Of a DNA stretch of 64,000 nucleotides, positions 1 to 9,905 are shown piece by piece. The stretch lies in the NCBI GenBank assembly GCA_963676655.2, contig CAXXKX010000005.1, forward strand, positions 620,001-684,000. Reading direction: 5' to 3'. The translations under genes and the position numbers were made by a program. Each line of letters opens with the position of its first letter. Within the stretch, counting starts at the first letter, position 1. The notes below the pieces were generated by a model, which was not told the origin of the DNA, made no database searches, and saw only the letters and a program-made list of their open reading frames with translations. Origin of the DNA: G963676655 sp963676655 (GTDB lineage: Bacteria; Verrucomicrobiota; Lentisphaeria; Victivallales; Victivallaceae).

Positions 1-2040
1 TGTCATTGCCGCCCATCGCGTCAATTGTACCGTTAATGGTGGAGTCAAGAATGTAGGCTACATCGTCGCCATCACCAAGAGCAATCGCGCCGGTGGTGGA
101 TTCTGTAATATCGAGAGTGTCTGCATCGTCTCCGAGAACAATATCATTAACAATAGAATTGTCAATTGTGACCGCGTCGGAGCCGTCACCAAGAGTCAAA
201 TCACCAGTCGTCGAACCGGTAATATCAACAGTGGACTCACCGGCACCCTGAGAAACATTACCGGTAGTCGAATCGGTAATTTCAATTATTGCATCGCCAT
301 CGCCCAGGGCAACCTGGCCAGTGACGTCGGAATCAGTAATTGTGACTGCATTGTCACCATCACCCAGGACAACCTCACCAGTAATATCAGTATTATTAAT
401 TATAGCAGTGTTGTCGCCATCGCCAGCAAGAACATCACCGGTAACGGTAGAATCGGTAAGTTCAACCGTATTATCGCCATCTCCGAGGTCAATAGTACCG
501 GCGTCGTAATCCGTCGCAGTCAGAGAATCGTCACCAGCGCCAAGATCAATCATTCCATCGAAAGAAGAACCGGACGCGAGATCGACGGTGTCGTTACCGG
601 AACCGGACAGGATATCGCCGCTGATACCGGAAGTGGCATCTACCGTCAAAGTATTATCACCATCACCCAACTGTACTTCATTCACGGTTGAACCGTTCGC
701 AACAGTTACGACGTCAGAGCCGTCGCCAAGGGTCAGGTCGTCGATAGAAGAGTTATCGAGCGCGACGGTATCATCGCCATCACCAAGGGTAACATTGGCA
801 GCATTTGAGTTGGTCAATGTTACATCGGTTTCGCCTTCACCCGCGGTCAGGTTATCAATAGTCGAATCGGTCAGTGAAACAGTCGAATTGCCGTCACCGA
901 GAAGAACATCTTCCGTTTCGGAGTTAACCATCGTAACTGAAGCGTCGCCATTGCCAATAGTCAAATCGGCATTGATGGTTGAATCAGTAAGAAGAACCGT
1001 ATTGTCGCCATCGCCAAGGGTAACCGCGCCGGCGTCATATCCGGTCAAGTCGACATTATTATCGCCGTCACCGAGATTTACAGTTCCGGTAAACGCAGTA
1101 TTGTCCATGGTCAGAGAATCGTTGCCGGAACCGGCCGTAATATTACCGGTAATGGCGGAAGTATCGTCTGTTGTCAGCGAGTTGTTACCATCGCCAAGCA
1201 TAACATCGTCAACAGAAGAACCGTCAAGAATAGTTACAGCATCAGCACCGGGGCCGAGCATCAGGTCGTCAGCAGTGGAACCACTGAGAGCAATAGTAGT
1301 ATCGCCGGTGCCGTGGGTCAAATCGCCAATCAAAGAGTCAGTAAGCGTAACGGTCGCCGGACCGTCGCCGATAGTGACATCATTGGTAGCGGAATCAGTG
1401 AGGGAAACAGTCGCTTCGCCATCACCAATAATCAACTCTTCAGCAACAGTATTATCGAGAGTAACAGAATTATCACCATCACCGATAGTAATATCGCCGT
1501 CAACCAGCGAATCAGTCAGGATAGCCGTATTATCGCCGTTCCCCAGAGTAATCGGACCGGCATCGTAATCAGTCAGATCAACAGTATTGTTACCATCACC
1601 CAGGTCAATTTCACCGGTAAAATCAGTACCGTCCATAATAACGGTATCATTACCTGATCCAGTCAGAATATCACCTTCAAGTTTGGAGTTGGAATCTGCG
1701 ATCAAAGTGTTATCACCTTCGCCCCAGGTAACTTCTTCTATTTCAGTTCCCACAAGGGTAAGAGAATCGCTGCCGTCACCAAACAGGACATCGCCGGAAA
1801 CGGTAGAATCTGTTAGTTCAACAGTATTATCGCCTTCGCCGAGCACCATGTCACCGCCGATATAAGCGCCGTCAGTCATAACTGTATCATTGCCGTCGCC
1901 CATTTCAATCGGATCAACCGCCTGATTAACGGCGGAATTCACATAGGTACCGTTAAGAATAAGGGTATTATCGCCTTCACCGGCATTAATCTGACCGTTG
2001 ATCAGAGCCAATCCGATGGTAATAGTATCATCGCCGCCCA
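1..2040 (-). repeat. 60-63 nt coding tandem repeat within a ~531 nt super-repeat
   Basis: The GDGD-coding unit recurs every 60 nt over long stretches; for example the antisense of GDGD ends at 300, 360, 420 and 480. Occasional steps are 63 nt. A landmark Tyr-Asp-Ala-Gly turn recurs near 501, 1032 and 1560, giving a super-repeat of 531 and then 528 nt (177 and 176 residues). The array continues past the left edge. Confidence 0.85.
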
Positions 2041-5000
2041 AAGTCTTGATTGCGGCATAATCATAGAGGAAAGTGTCGCCGTTGATTGAAGTTCCATCAC
2101 TGACAATGACTTCATTATCATTATCATCCAGAACAAGTCCGCCCCAGATTACTGAGTCTTCTACCACGTAAACATTTTCCCATGTAAGATTCATTGCGGA
2201 TCCCTGGGCAAACTCATTGTCAGGCAGATTAAAGGTGCCGTTCCAGTCATTAATATAGACCCAGCTGCCGATGGCGAGCTGTGAATTCTGGCCGAATTTA
2301 GTTTCATCAACAATATTCATGGCCGCATTCGGATCATTGCTGATAAAGCCGTCAATCGCAACCAAAACGTCATCGGCAATTACCAATCCAAGAGTTGCAC
2401 CGACGTTGAAGTTGAGCTGCTGCCAGTCAAACCAGGTATCGCCGTTCAGGATAAATTCGTTATCGCCGGTAAGGGTGATATCACCAGTAAACCGACCACT
2501 GAGCAGAGTGTCGAAATCAGCAAAGTTAACCACATTGTCAGTAAACTCGATATCCGCATTAACGGTTCCGAGAATAACGATATTTGTCGCGCCGAACAGG
2601 GCAAAATCCGTGTCTTGAGTAATGTTGCCGACAGTAAGTCTATCCACGCTCGGATCTACCTCAAGCAGCTTGGCATCAGTACCGAGAGTGAACACATCAG
2701 CATCAGTGCTGAAAATAGTAACAAGAATGTCGTCCGCCAGAATAACCTGATCAGTAGAAACCACCAGAGCCGGATTAAAGAAATCATAGTTGAAAGTAAC
2801 GCTATCTTCCGCATTGAGTTCTTCTCCGGTGAATGAGGCATCAGCAGAGTCGAAAATCACATTTTCAGCGTTAAGAATTGCGTTATCAAGAGTACCGGTG
2901 AGGGTTACATCGCCATCGACGTTAACAGTTTCGGTGGAACCAAAGCTGACGGTTCCGGATATATCGGCATCGCCACCGATTTCCAGCGTACCGTCTGTAA
3001 CTGTACCGGAAATATCAGCATCGCCATCAATAATAAGGTCGGTATCAACAACCTCGCCGCTGATATCAGCATCGCCGTCAAGTTCAAGTACACTATCGGT
3101 AACCGTACCGGAAATATCAGCATCATCAGCTTCAACGATGGAATCGGTAAGAGTACCGCCAACTTCAAGGTCACGACTCAATGTCATTTCGACATCTTCC
3201 ACTGTACCTTCAATGACAGCTCCAACAGCTGAAACAATGCCACCAGAAAGGGTTCCATTAACCTCAAGATCACCAATCAAATTGACTTCGCTGTCAACGA
3301 CTTCACCGTTGATTTCAGCATCATCAGCAACCAGGTTGCTTTCAGAAACCGAACCGTCAATCACAGCATCACCAGTAACATACATGGAGCTGTCAAAGAC
3401 ATTAGCCCCCTCTTCCACATTCAAATCACCGTTAACGGCCAGTTCAGAGGATTCAACCCCATCGGTGTAGGCGTCATAGTAATCAGAAATCTGGCTGGGC
3501 ACATTTGCCGGAGCCGCCAATACGTACAGGTCGCCACCAGAACTGTACCGACCAATATAATTTTGAATAAAATCTGCGCCATTTGTAGCTACTACAGCAT
3601 TCTGGCTTAGGTAAATGCCTTCATTCTCACTGACCGCAAGGAAGCGCCCGAGAGAAACCCCTTCAAGTTCAACCATTGAACCGTTAGAAACCACCAGAAC
3701 ATTGTTCGTGCTGCCAAGGTTCAGAAAATCACCATTCAGATTAAGAGAAGCATCGGCAACAATCACGTTTTCGCCCTCATTGGCAATAAGATTGCCGCCG
3801 TATTCAGCCCGCAGAACCAGCAAGTCATTGCCAGCGCCCAAGTCGATATCTCCTGCTATGTCCGCGGCCAAAGTCATCTGGTCGTCGCCATCACCAAGGC
3901 TGACTCCGCCTTCAACGATCGCACCTTCCCCAACCAACAGGGTGTCGTCATTGCCGCCAAGGGAGATTGAACGAACATGTGCTCCAGTCAGGAAAGTTAC
4001 ATTGTCCTGGGAATCACCAAGAGTAAGGTTGCGAGTCTCGCCGTCCTCATCCATGATCCCAAGGTTGCCTTCGACAACAATATTATTTGTTGTGGTTTCG
4101 TCACCGCTGTCGATATTGGAAAACGCGCCGCCGTTGATATTGATATTGTTGATAGTATTCTGACCCAGCTTGATTATGCCAGTCAGAATAGCGCCGTTCT
4201 GGACATCAAGGGTATTGGTGTTGACGACGATAGTTTGATCTTCAAGAACTTCACCGTCACCAAGCATAATGTCTGAAGTTACATAGGCATCTTCATTAAT
4301 AATAACCCGGTCATTGCCGGTACACATATTAATGTAACCATTAATCTGAGCGTCCTTCTGGATGTACAGAACGTCATCACCGGGGCAGGCAATGATATTA
4401 CCATTAATTATCGCTCCGGTCTGAACGTTGATTTGATCATTTCCGGTATTTGTATTAACGTTGCCGTTAATGATTGCGCCTGACTGGATATTCAGAACGT
4501 CGTTACCGCCGCCAGTATCAATGCCTGCAGACAGATTACCTCCTGCAATAATGCTGGTTTCTTCATCCGCATCAGTAAGAACAACTTTATCTTCCTCAGT
4601 CCCGTCAATGACGATATCCACTCCGAGATAAGCGATTGAAACTGAGCCGCCCTGTTTTTTATCCCAGGTATATATAATAGTATAAGAAGCATCGCTGACT
4701 TGATCGCCGTTTTCATCCATAACGACAATGGTATTCTTGTCGAAATCGTCAGCATCCTTGAAGAATTTACTGGTAATAAGAGTAACTTGACCGCCACTTG
4801 CCTGTAAAAGATTCGAGGTAATTGAATCAATAGTGATAACAACATTTTTAAAGGCTGCATGATTCTTGTTCAAAATCAGCATTGCATCGGTATTTTCCAA
4901 TGTATCGTCAGTGATCACAAATTCATAGGTGGCACCGGACAAGCTCTTGTCGAGTCCTTTGCCCATGGTGACACTGGCAGTTCCGGAGAATTGGACAAGG

Positions 5001-5764
5001 GTAAAATCTTTGATTTTACCATTAAAAGTACCGGAATAATCACTGAAATAAAGATTACGCTCACCCTCTACCGATGCATTTTTACCTTTGCCGCCACCAT
5101 AGATGGAGCCAGAGAAATTGAGCAGGGCTGCATCAGCGGAAAGAGTAATATTGGTATCGCCTTGAACTGTTGAGAAATTACCGCCGCCGTAAATCTTACT
5201 GATGCGGTTCCAGTCGGTAGTACTGCCGGTAATTGTAATATTAGTATTGCCGGCAACAACTGAGCCGACATCGCCGCCGCCGTAAATCGTGGAAACCCGA
5301 CCGCCGACATAAGTAATATTAGTATCTCCGGTCACCTCTGAACCGTAACCGCCGCCGCCGCCGTAAACAGTGGAAAAACGACCGCTGACCAAAGTAATGT
5401 CCGTATCGCCTTCGAAAACGGCAAATTGACCGTCGATATATTTCTTGGCAACTTTTGGTTTGGCTGGATCGTCTTTCGAAGAAACTAAAGAACCGCCGTA
5501 TACTGATTTTACAATCAGTTTTGAAATGGTGATACTGCTACCGCCATAGACATTTTCATTAACGCCGGCTGCAACAACGCCGAGAGCCGCTTTCGATCCT
5601 GATCCTTCAAGGTAAAGGTCCGGAACAGGAACACTGATATTAGTGGAGCCTGTATAGACAACTATCCGTCCTGCCGCTTCTGCGTAAATAAGTGATTGAT
5701 CAATGGCGGGTAAATCCTCTACAAAGACTGGATTCACGGTGTTTCTTGTGATGATCGTTGTCAT
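1..5764 (-). CDS. Giant repeat exoprotein, C-terminus outside window (partial)
   Basis: Open without a stop from an ATG at 5764 to the left edge, 1921 codons visible. A strong AAGGAG site lies just upstream of the ATG. There is no N-terminal signal peptide, so if exported it probably uses a C-terminal (type I) signal outside the window; that is inference. Domains in order: an N-terminal region of about 240 residues with repeated YGGG and GDTNIT motifs; a linker; a segment rich in G-N-D and GAIINGN repeats; a block of DADISGTV-type repeats near residues 860-980; and from about residue 1240 onward a long solenoid of turns with consensus LGDGDNTVxLTDSxVxGD. The pattern resembles a Ca-binding beta-roll or beta-helix adhesin, but the turn length of about 20 differs from the 9-residue RTX repeat. 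Exact function is unknown; surface adhesin or S-layer-like protein are alternatives. Plus-strand ORFs rich in Ser-Pro in this stretch are antisense shadows of the repeats. Confidence 0.85.
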   Translation of the reverse strand, partial: MTTIITRNTVNPVFVEDLPAIDQSLIYAEAAGRIVVYTGSTNISVPVPDLYLEGSGSKAALGVVAAGVNENVYGGSSITISKLIVKSVYGGSLVSSKDDPAKPKVAKKYIDGQFAVFEGDTDITLVSGRFSTVYGGGGGYGSEVTGDTNITYVGGRVSTIYGGGDVGSVVAGNTNITITGSTTDWNRISKIYGGGNFSTVQGDTNITLSADAALLNFSGSIYGGGKGKNASVEGERNLYFSDYSGTFNGKIKDFTLVQFSGTASVTMGKGLDKSLSGATYEFVITDDTLENTDAMLILNKNHAAFKNVVITIDSITSNLLQASGGQVTLITSKFFKDADDFDKNTIVVMDENGDQVSDASYTIIYTWDKKQGGSVSIAYLGVDIVIDGTEEDKVVLTDADEETSIIAGGNLSAGIDTGGGNDVLNIQSGAIINGNVNTNTGNDQINVQTGAIINGNIIACPGDDVLYIQKDAQINGYINMCTGNDRVIINEDAYVTSDIMLGDGEVLEDQTIVVNTNTLDVQNGAILTGIIKLGQNTINNININGGAFSNIDSGDETTTNNIVVEGNLGIMDEDGETRNLTLGDSQDNVTFLTGAHVRSISLGGNDDTLLVGEGAIVEGGVSLGDGDDQMTLAADIAGDIDLGAGNDLLVLRAEYGGNLIANEGENVIVADASLNLNGDFLNLGSTNNVLVVSNGSMVELEGVSLGRFLAVSENEGIYLSQNAVVATNGADFIQNYIGRYSSGGDLYVLAAPANVPSQISDYYDAYTDGVESSELAVNGDLNVEEGANVFDSSMYVTGDAVIDGSVSESNLVADDAEINGEVVDSEVNLIGDLEVNGTLSGGIVSAVGAVIEGTVEDVEMTLSRDLEVGGTLTDSIVEADDADISGTVTDSVLELDGDADISGEVVDTDLIIDGDADISGTVTDGTLEIGGDADISGTVSFGSTETVNVDGDVTLTGTLDNAILNAENVIFDSADASFTGEELNAEDSVTFNYDFFNPALVVSTDQVILADDILVTIFSTDADVFTLGTDAKLLEVDPSVDRLTVGNITQDTDFALFGATNIVILGTVNADIEFTDNVVNFADFDTLLSGRFTGDITLTGDNEFILNGDTWFDWQQLNFNVGATLGLVIADDVLVAIDGFISNDPNAAMNIVDETKFGQNSQLAIGSWVYINDWNGTFNLPDNEFAQGSAMNLTWENVYVVEDSVIWGGLVLDDNDNEVIVSDGTSINGDTFLYDYAAIKTLGGDDTITIGLALINGQINAGEGDNTLILNGTYVNSAVNQAVDPIEMGDGNDTVMTDGAYIGGDMVLGEGDNTVELTDSTVSGDVLFGDGSDSLTLVGTEIEEVTWGEGDNTLIADSNSKLEGDILTGSGNDTVIMDGTDFTGEIDLGDGNNTVDLTDYDAGPITLGNGDNTAILTDSLVDGDITIGDGDNSVTLDNTVAEELIIGDGEATVSLTDSATNDVTIGDGPATVTLTDSLIGDLTHGTGDTTIALSGSTADDLMLGPGADAVTILDGSSVDDVMLGDGNNSLTTDDTSAITGNITAGSGNDSLTMDNTAFTGTVNLGDGDNNVDLTGYDAGAVTLGDGDNTVLLTDSTINADLTIGNGDASVTMVNSETEDVLLGDGNSTVSLTDSTIDNLTAGEGETDVTLTNSNAANVTLGDGDDTVALDNSSIDDLTLGDGSDVVTVANGSTVNEVQLGDGDNTLTVDATSGISGDILSGSGNDTVDLASGSSFDGMIDLGAGDDSLTATDYDAGTIDLGDGDNTVELTDSTVTGDVLAGDGDNTAIINNTDITGEVVLGDGDNAVTITDSDVTGQVALGDGDAIIEITDSTTGNVSQGAGESTVDITGSTTGDLTLGDGSDAVTIDNSIVNDIVLGDDADTLDITESTTGAIALGDGDDVAYILDSTINGTIDAMGGND

Positions 5765-5801
5765 GATACATACTCCTTAATTAGGTTAATTATTTAAATT
5801 G

Positions 5802-6347
5802 TTATAAATTAAAATGTTGATTTAAAACACAGGTCATTCTCCCAACACTCAGATGTTCGCGCCTTGTTCGCGAGTTGTGCTGAAGTCTCGGGGATGCTAC
5901 CTGCAGTCCGTTGTTAATTTCATACGAAATGCCATATATAGTAACTCTGAAAGATAACGCGCGTTGAACATCAAATATCCAACCGCGGTCTTCCAGATTA
6001 TCTATCCTGAAATACAATTGATCACTGAAAGAATAATCACATTTCTGCAATAGAGAAAAAGAATCTGAAACGACTTTTGAAATGTGAACGTTAATCGAAA
6101 TTACTGTTTTTTGCGCCGCGCTGGAATTAACAACACAGGCATCGGAGGATGTTTCGCACTGAGTGGATAGTGCCTCGAATAAATTGAATGAACTGGAGAG
6201 AAAGGGTAATATAAGTGAGGTTTTTATTATGGAAAAAGAAGAAATAGTACTGTCCTTAACGACAGATACAATATTTTTATCTAATGAATTCCCGGTATGC
6301 ATAAGGCCATTTGATACTGCAACTGTATGTCGACTCAAGTTATTCAT
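5802..6347 (-). CDS. Hypothetical protein, 181 aa
   Basis: I do not recognise this family. The start ATG at 6347 has a good GGAGAGCGGG ribosome site, and that site lies inside the last codons of the 67-aa gene upstream, which suggests translational coupling. The gene ends 37 nt before the giant exoprotein start, so the three probably form one minus-strand operon. Residues about 40-60 are hydrophobic (SLILPFLSSSFNLF) and could be one membrane segment. The rest is mixed, with four Cys. Possible roles include an accessory to the large exoprotein, but nothing in the sequence shows this. Confidence 0.55.
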   Translation of the reverse strand: MNNLSRHTVAVSNGLMHTGNSLDKNIVSVVKDSTISSFSIIKTSLILPFLSSSFNLFEALSTQCETSSDACVVNSSAAQKTVISINVHISKVVSDSFSLLQKCDYSFSDQLYFRIDNLEDRGWIFDVQRALSFRVTIYGISYEINNGLQVASPRLQHNSRTRREHLSVGRMTCVLNQHFNL

Positions 6348-6356
6348 CCCGCTCTC

Positions 6357-6560
6357 CTATATTGTTCCACCCGCAGAGGTTTCGTTGAGAACAGGAAGGG
6401 TAATAAAACTTGAAATGATTTCAATATAACAGAGCACGGATTGACAAGCCGCTACTAAAGCAACCACACCCATGCAAAAAGCAGAAAAATAGAATTTACT
6501 TCTACCAGCGGCATTTAGAGATAACTCAGTGCCGTCAGCAAAAAACTCTATGAGTTTCAT
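6357..6560 (-). CDS. Small membrane protein, 67 aa
   Basis: A short ORF begins MKLIEFFADGTELSL and carries a hydrophobic stretch at about residues 25-55 (FCMGVVALVAACQSVLC and onward), consistent with one or two membrane passes. An AAGGA site lies upstream. Its stop overlaps the ribosome site of the 181-aa gene, so the pair looks coupled and is followed by the giant exoprotein gene. No family is recognised. Support is the operon geometry and the ribosome sites rather than homology. Confidence 0.5.
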   Translation of the reverse strand: MKLIEFFADGTELSLNAAGRSKFYFSAFCMGVVALVAACQSVLCYIEIISSFITLPVLNETSAGGTI

Positions 6561-7375
6561 AAAAACATCCTTAGTTCCTTTTCAAAAGCTTAAAATCCCC
6601 TTCAATGCAATGATACATTGAACCGGATTTTCGGCTAGTGACCCTTACCACTCATTTATTTCAATAACTTTTACCAGGAAAATTATTCTTTTTAAACAAT
6701 TTTCACTAAAAGTTATTTCCCTTTATTATTAGATTAATATCCAAAAAATATAAATCAAGTGTGCTTTCAAGAAAAAGCATTAAATTTTTGTTAAAAACAG
6801 CAATTTTCAATAAAATCTATTAGTAAAAACTATTTTTCAATAAAATTTATGCAGTGAAATGAGCTCTTTTTGGGGAGAATAAATTCCTCGTAGCATCTGT
6901 AAAATTAAAAATAATTAAAAATCAAAACCATATTTTCATATTTCAACAATGAAGTAATGCGTGAGAATATCCATGTAACGCCCCCCGACATCCTGTGCAG
7001 AACCAATCAACGCGAAAGCCATTTCGATAACAACTCCACATTTACTACACTATTAGGAACGATGCGAAACATAAAATATTACTTGCAGTGGATAACTACC
7101 ATAATATTAAAACAAACAACCATATCCATAAAAATGTCCATAAAATCATAAAATCAACATGTAAATCTATTTTTCAATAAAATAACGACTTGAAAAAGAT
7201 ATAGACCAGATCTATCTCTCAACCACTTTTCCTCATGTACTTTACATCACTATTTAACAAGAATGCAACTAAAACGAAACATAGCAATAATAATATAAAT
7301 TCGAACAAACTGTTGTTTTTTTAACATATTCAATGTATTTTAAAAGATACAGGATGAAAAATCAGGGCGGATCAG
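6561..7375. other. AT-rich intergenic region between divergent genes
   Basis: About 815 bases separate the minus-strand exoprotein operon from the plus-strand histidine kinase. It is strongly AT-rich with no convincing gene. An inverted repeat TTCAATG-8 nt-CATTGAA lies at 6601-6622, about 40 bases upstream of the 67-aa gene, and could be an operator. The plus ORF at 6957-7151 has no ribosome site and biased composition, and I do not call it. Confidence 0.5.
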
Positions 7376-8596
7376 ATGGAAAACAATACATTAAACAGAA
7401 CAATACCCGACGAATATCTCAAGCAATGGCAGCGCACAGTCGACTTGATGGCGCGGTTGTTCGAGGTGCCGGCCGGCTTGATTATGAGACTGCTGCCATC
7501 GGAACTCGAAGTTATGGTTGCCAGCAATACAACCGGCAACCCGTATGAGCCTAAAGAAAGAGCCAAACTGAACACCGGACTATATTGTGAAGCAGTAATC
7601 AAAACCAGAACTCATCTTCAGGTTCAGAACGCACTTAAAGATCCGCTATGGATGAACAACCCGGATATTTGCCTGGGAATGATCTCATACGTCGGTTTTC
7701 CACTGATTTGGCCTGACAATGAAATATTCGGAACTATTTGTGTCCTTGACCGTAAACCCAGGCAGTTTTCCAAAACGTACCTGAGTCTTTTATGGCAATT
7801 TAAGGATATGATTGAAGCGGACCTGAAGCTCATCTTGAACAATCAGAACTTAACTGAGGAAATCGGAAAACGGATAACCATTGAAAATGAACTGCAAAAA
7901 CTGAACGAGCAACTGGAAATGCGGCTGGAGGAACTGGAATCGTTCAGCTATACAGTCTCACACGACTTGAAATCTCCTTTAAATCATATTGTCGCCTACG
8001 CAGATTTACTGATATTGGGCCATGAAAATCTTGATGAAAAAATTTTTAATTCTCTTGAAGAAATAAAAAATGAATGTTTCAAAGCCTCTGATATGATTGC
8101 CGCGATTCTTAAACTATCGCACATATCCAAATCAGAACTGATGATCAGTACCGTCAATTTAAGTTTCATCGCCGAAAATATTCTGGATGCCCTGCAAAAA
8201 TCCCAGCCTTCCCGGAATGTTCAAATTGATATCCAGCCGGACATAGTTGTCTCAGGCGATCACGACCTCCTTTTGGACTTAATGGAAAATCTGCTTGGCA
8301 ACGCCTGGAAATACACAGAAAAAACTCCGGATGCGAAAATCGAATTTTACTCTGTAAAAGATATTGAAACAGGAGAAGCTCTATATTGTGTTAAAGATAA
8401 TGGCATCGGTTTCAATATGCAACATGCCGGCAAACTTTTTCAACCTTTTGTGCGACTGCATAAAACAGAGGAATTCAAAGGAACCGGCGTCGGCCTGGCA
8501 ACCGCCAAACGAATAATCAAAAGTCACCGCGGCCGCATAAAAGCCGAATCTGCCCTCGGCAAAGGCGCCTTGTTTTCCTTCACCTTAGGGGTATAA
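7376..8596 (+). CDS. GAF-domain sensor histidine kinase
   Basis: A soluble two-component sensor kinase of 406 residues with no membrane segment. Residues about 20-160 match a GAF domain, ending in the typical GFPLIWPDNEIFGTICVLD strand pattern. A coiled coil at about 160-190 leads into the HisKA H-box FSYTVSHDLKSPL, with phospho-acceptor His196. The HATPase_c part has the N-box (LMENLLGNAWKYT), G1 (VKDNGIGF), F-box (FQPFVRLH) and G2 (KGTGVGLATAKRI). All ATP-binding landmarks are present, so it should be active. No response regulator lies beside it, so its partner is elsewhere. The GAF ligand is not predictable from sequence. Confidence 0.92.
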   Translation: MENNTLNRTIPDEYLKQWQRTVDLMARLFEVPAGLIMRLLPSELEVMVASNTTGNPYEPKERAKLNTGLYCEAVIKTRTHLQVQNALKDPLWMNNPDICLGMISYVGFPLIWPDNEIFGTICVLDRKPRQFSKTYLSLLWQFKDMIEADLKLILNNQNLTEEIGKRITIENELQKLNEQLEMRLEELESFSYTVSHDLKSPLNHIVAYADLLILGHENLDEKIFNSLEEIKNECFKASDMIAAILKLSHISKSELMISTVNLSFIAENILDALQKSQPSRNVQIDIQPDIVVSGDHDLLLDLMENLLGNAWKYTEKTPDAKIEFYSVKDIETGEALYCVKDNGIGFNMQHAGKLFQPFVRLHKTEEFKGTGVGLATAKRIIKSHRGRIKAESALGKGALFSFTLGV

Positions 8597-8757
8597 TTTA
8601 AAATGTAATCGCATCATCAGGAAGATCCAAAACATTATATAGAGCCCCTTTCCCCAAATGAATTATTGTCGAAGTGATTTCGATGAAGCGCTTGACTGCG
8701 TCTTTAAGGAATCGAATACCCCACATACAATTCATCGTAGTCTTAATATAGAAAGGG

Positions 8758-9795
8758 TTAAATATTGTTGGAAACCATTTTATGACTGGTCATTGACCGG
8801 GCTCGTTGTTGAGTTACCTCAAAAAGAAGCGGTTGATTTTTAAAAAAACGATGAAATTCTTCGAGAATGACTGAAACATAGCGGGAACGACTGGCTCGTC
8901 CACCATTATGAGGAGTTAAAATTACATTATTTAAACTTTGTAATTCGTCATCAGGAGGCAATGGCTCGGTATGAAAAACATCTAAACAGGCTAGAAAACG
9001 TTGTTTGCGTAATTCAGCCATCAGCGGTTTATGTTGAACAAGTTCCGCCCGGCCACTGTTAAGCAGCGAAGCCCCATTTTTTATTGTCGAAAGTAAATTT
9101 GCGTCAATTCGATTGATGCTGTCAGGAGTTAAACTTTCCAGCAGGACAATGACGTCAGAACGTGCAAATATCTCTTCAAGCGAAGCATTGTCCACCCCTT
9201 GTGCAGCGATTTCCGCTGCAGAGCAAAAGTCATCGTTAACGAATATTTTTGCCGGTTTAAGCGGTTTTAAATAGTTGATATAATGCTTTGAAATTGCCCC
9301 GTATCCCCAAATACCTATAACCGCATCCTGGATAAAACCCACTTCACCGATTTTGTCCCAGCGCAATGGCTGGCACCCTCCTATACAAGCAAATTTCAGA
9401 TAATTGCGAATCCCAAACAACGTCATTGACAAACACCATGTCGCTACTTCCTGCGCCATAATATCATTTGCCGTTGTTATCTTAATGTTGCGATCATACA
9501 ACTCGTCTGAAACCAAATCAGCAACAGAACCGGCAGCATGACCGACTATTTTTAGGGTATCATTACAACGCAAAATATCGCTATTAATCTGAGGAGTTGT
9601 CCATGAGGTGATAATTGCATCATAACCGGCTATTGTATAGCGCCAGGCCTCAATTGATGATGGAGCGTCGTCAATGAAACGAATATCCAGGCCGGATTGC
9701 GGCAAAGTCGTTAGCGCGTGAGAACTCCACAATTCGGAAAAAAGCGTTGAATTCCTTGGAACAGTCAGCAAGCATTTCGGGGTAGTCAATTTCAT
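8758..9795 (-). CDS. D-isomer-specific 2-hydroxyacid dehydrogenase
   Basis: An NAD-dependent dehydrogenase of the SerA/D-lactate dehydrogenase fold, 345 residues, a normal length for the family. The Rossmann motif is GIWGYGAISKHY, a variant of GxGxxG, followed by an acidic residue (FVNDD) that favours NAD. The catalytic set is visible: Arg in LLNSGRAEL, Glu in DVFHTEPLP and His in TPHNGG. In this family the enzyme reduces 2-oxo acids or oxidises D-2-hydroxyacids; the substrate is not predictable. It lies downstream of the large secreted GH on the same strand, separated by a palindromic element, so co-transcription is doubtful. ATG start at 9795, with GGAGC a few bases upstream. Confidence 0.88.
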   Translation of the reverse strand: MKLTTPKCLLTVPRNSTLFSELWSSHALTTLPQSGLDIRFIDDAPSSIEAWRYTIAGYDAIITSWTTPQINSDILRCNDTLKIVGHAAGSVADLVSDELYDRNIKITTANDIMAQEVATWCLSMTLFGIRNYLKFACIGGCQPLRWDKIGEVGFIQDAVIGIWGYGAISKHYINYLKPLKPAKIFVNDDFCSAAEIAAQGVDNASLEEIFARSDVIVLLESLTPDSINRIDANLLSTIKNGASLLNSGRAELVQHKPLMAELRKQRFLACLDVFHTEPLPPDDELQSLNNVILTPHNGGRASRSRYVSVILEEFHRFFKNQPLLFEVTQQRARSMTSHKMVSNNI

Positions 9796-9905
9796 AAAAA
9801 AATTGCTCCTTGAATATGGCTAAGTTTAATCTGCTGTTTTAACCCCCACCATTCAGCATTCGGGTCCATGAAAATTGAAAATTCAAATATAAACATATAT
9901 TGTAT

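Noticed and set aside
1..2040. Regularly spaced 60-nt repeats that could suggest a CRISPR array
   Set aside because: The repeats are imperfect, have no distinct spacers, stay in frame and encode protein turns.
321..4276. Several long plus-strand ORFs rich in Ser-Pro (LSPSPR repeats)
   Set aside because: They are antisense to the giant minus-strand gene; their repeats are the reverse complement of the GDGD turns, and they have no ribosome sites.
6601..6660. Riboswitch upstream of the 67-aa gene
   Set aside because: Only a short inverted repeat is visible; no known riboswitch consensus can be matched.
6957..7151. 64-aa plus-strand ORF in the AT-rich gap
   Set aside because: No ribosome site, AT-driven composition and no recognisable domain.
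8658..8843. 61-aa plus-strand ORF
   Set aside because: It overlaps the end of the dehydrogenase gene on the other strand and has no family resemblance.
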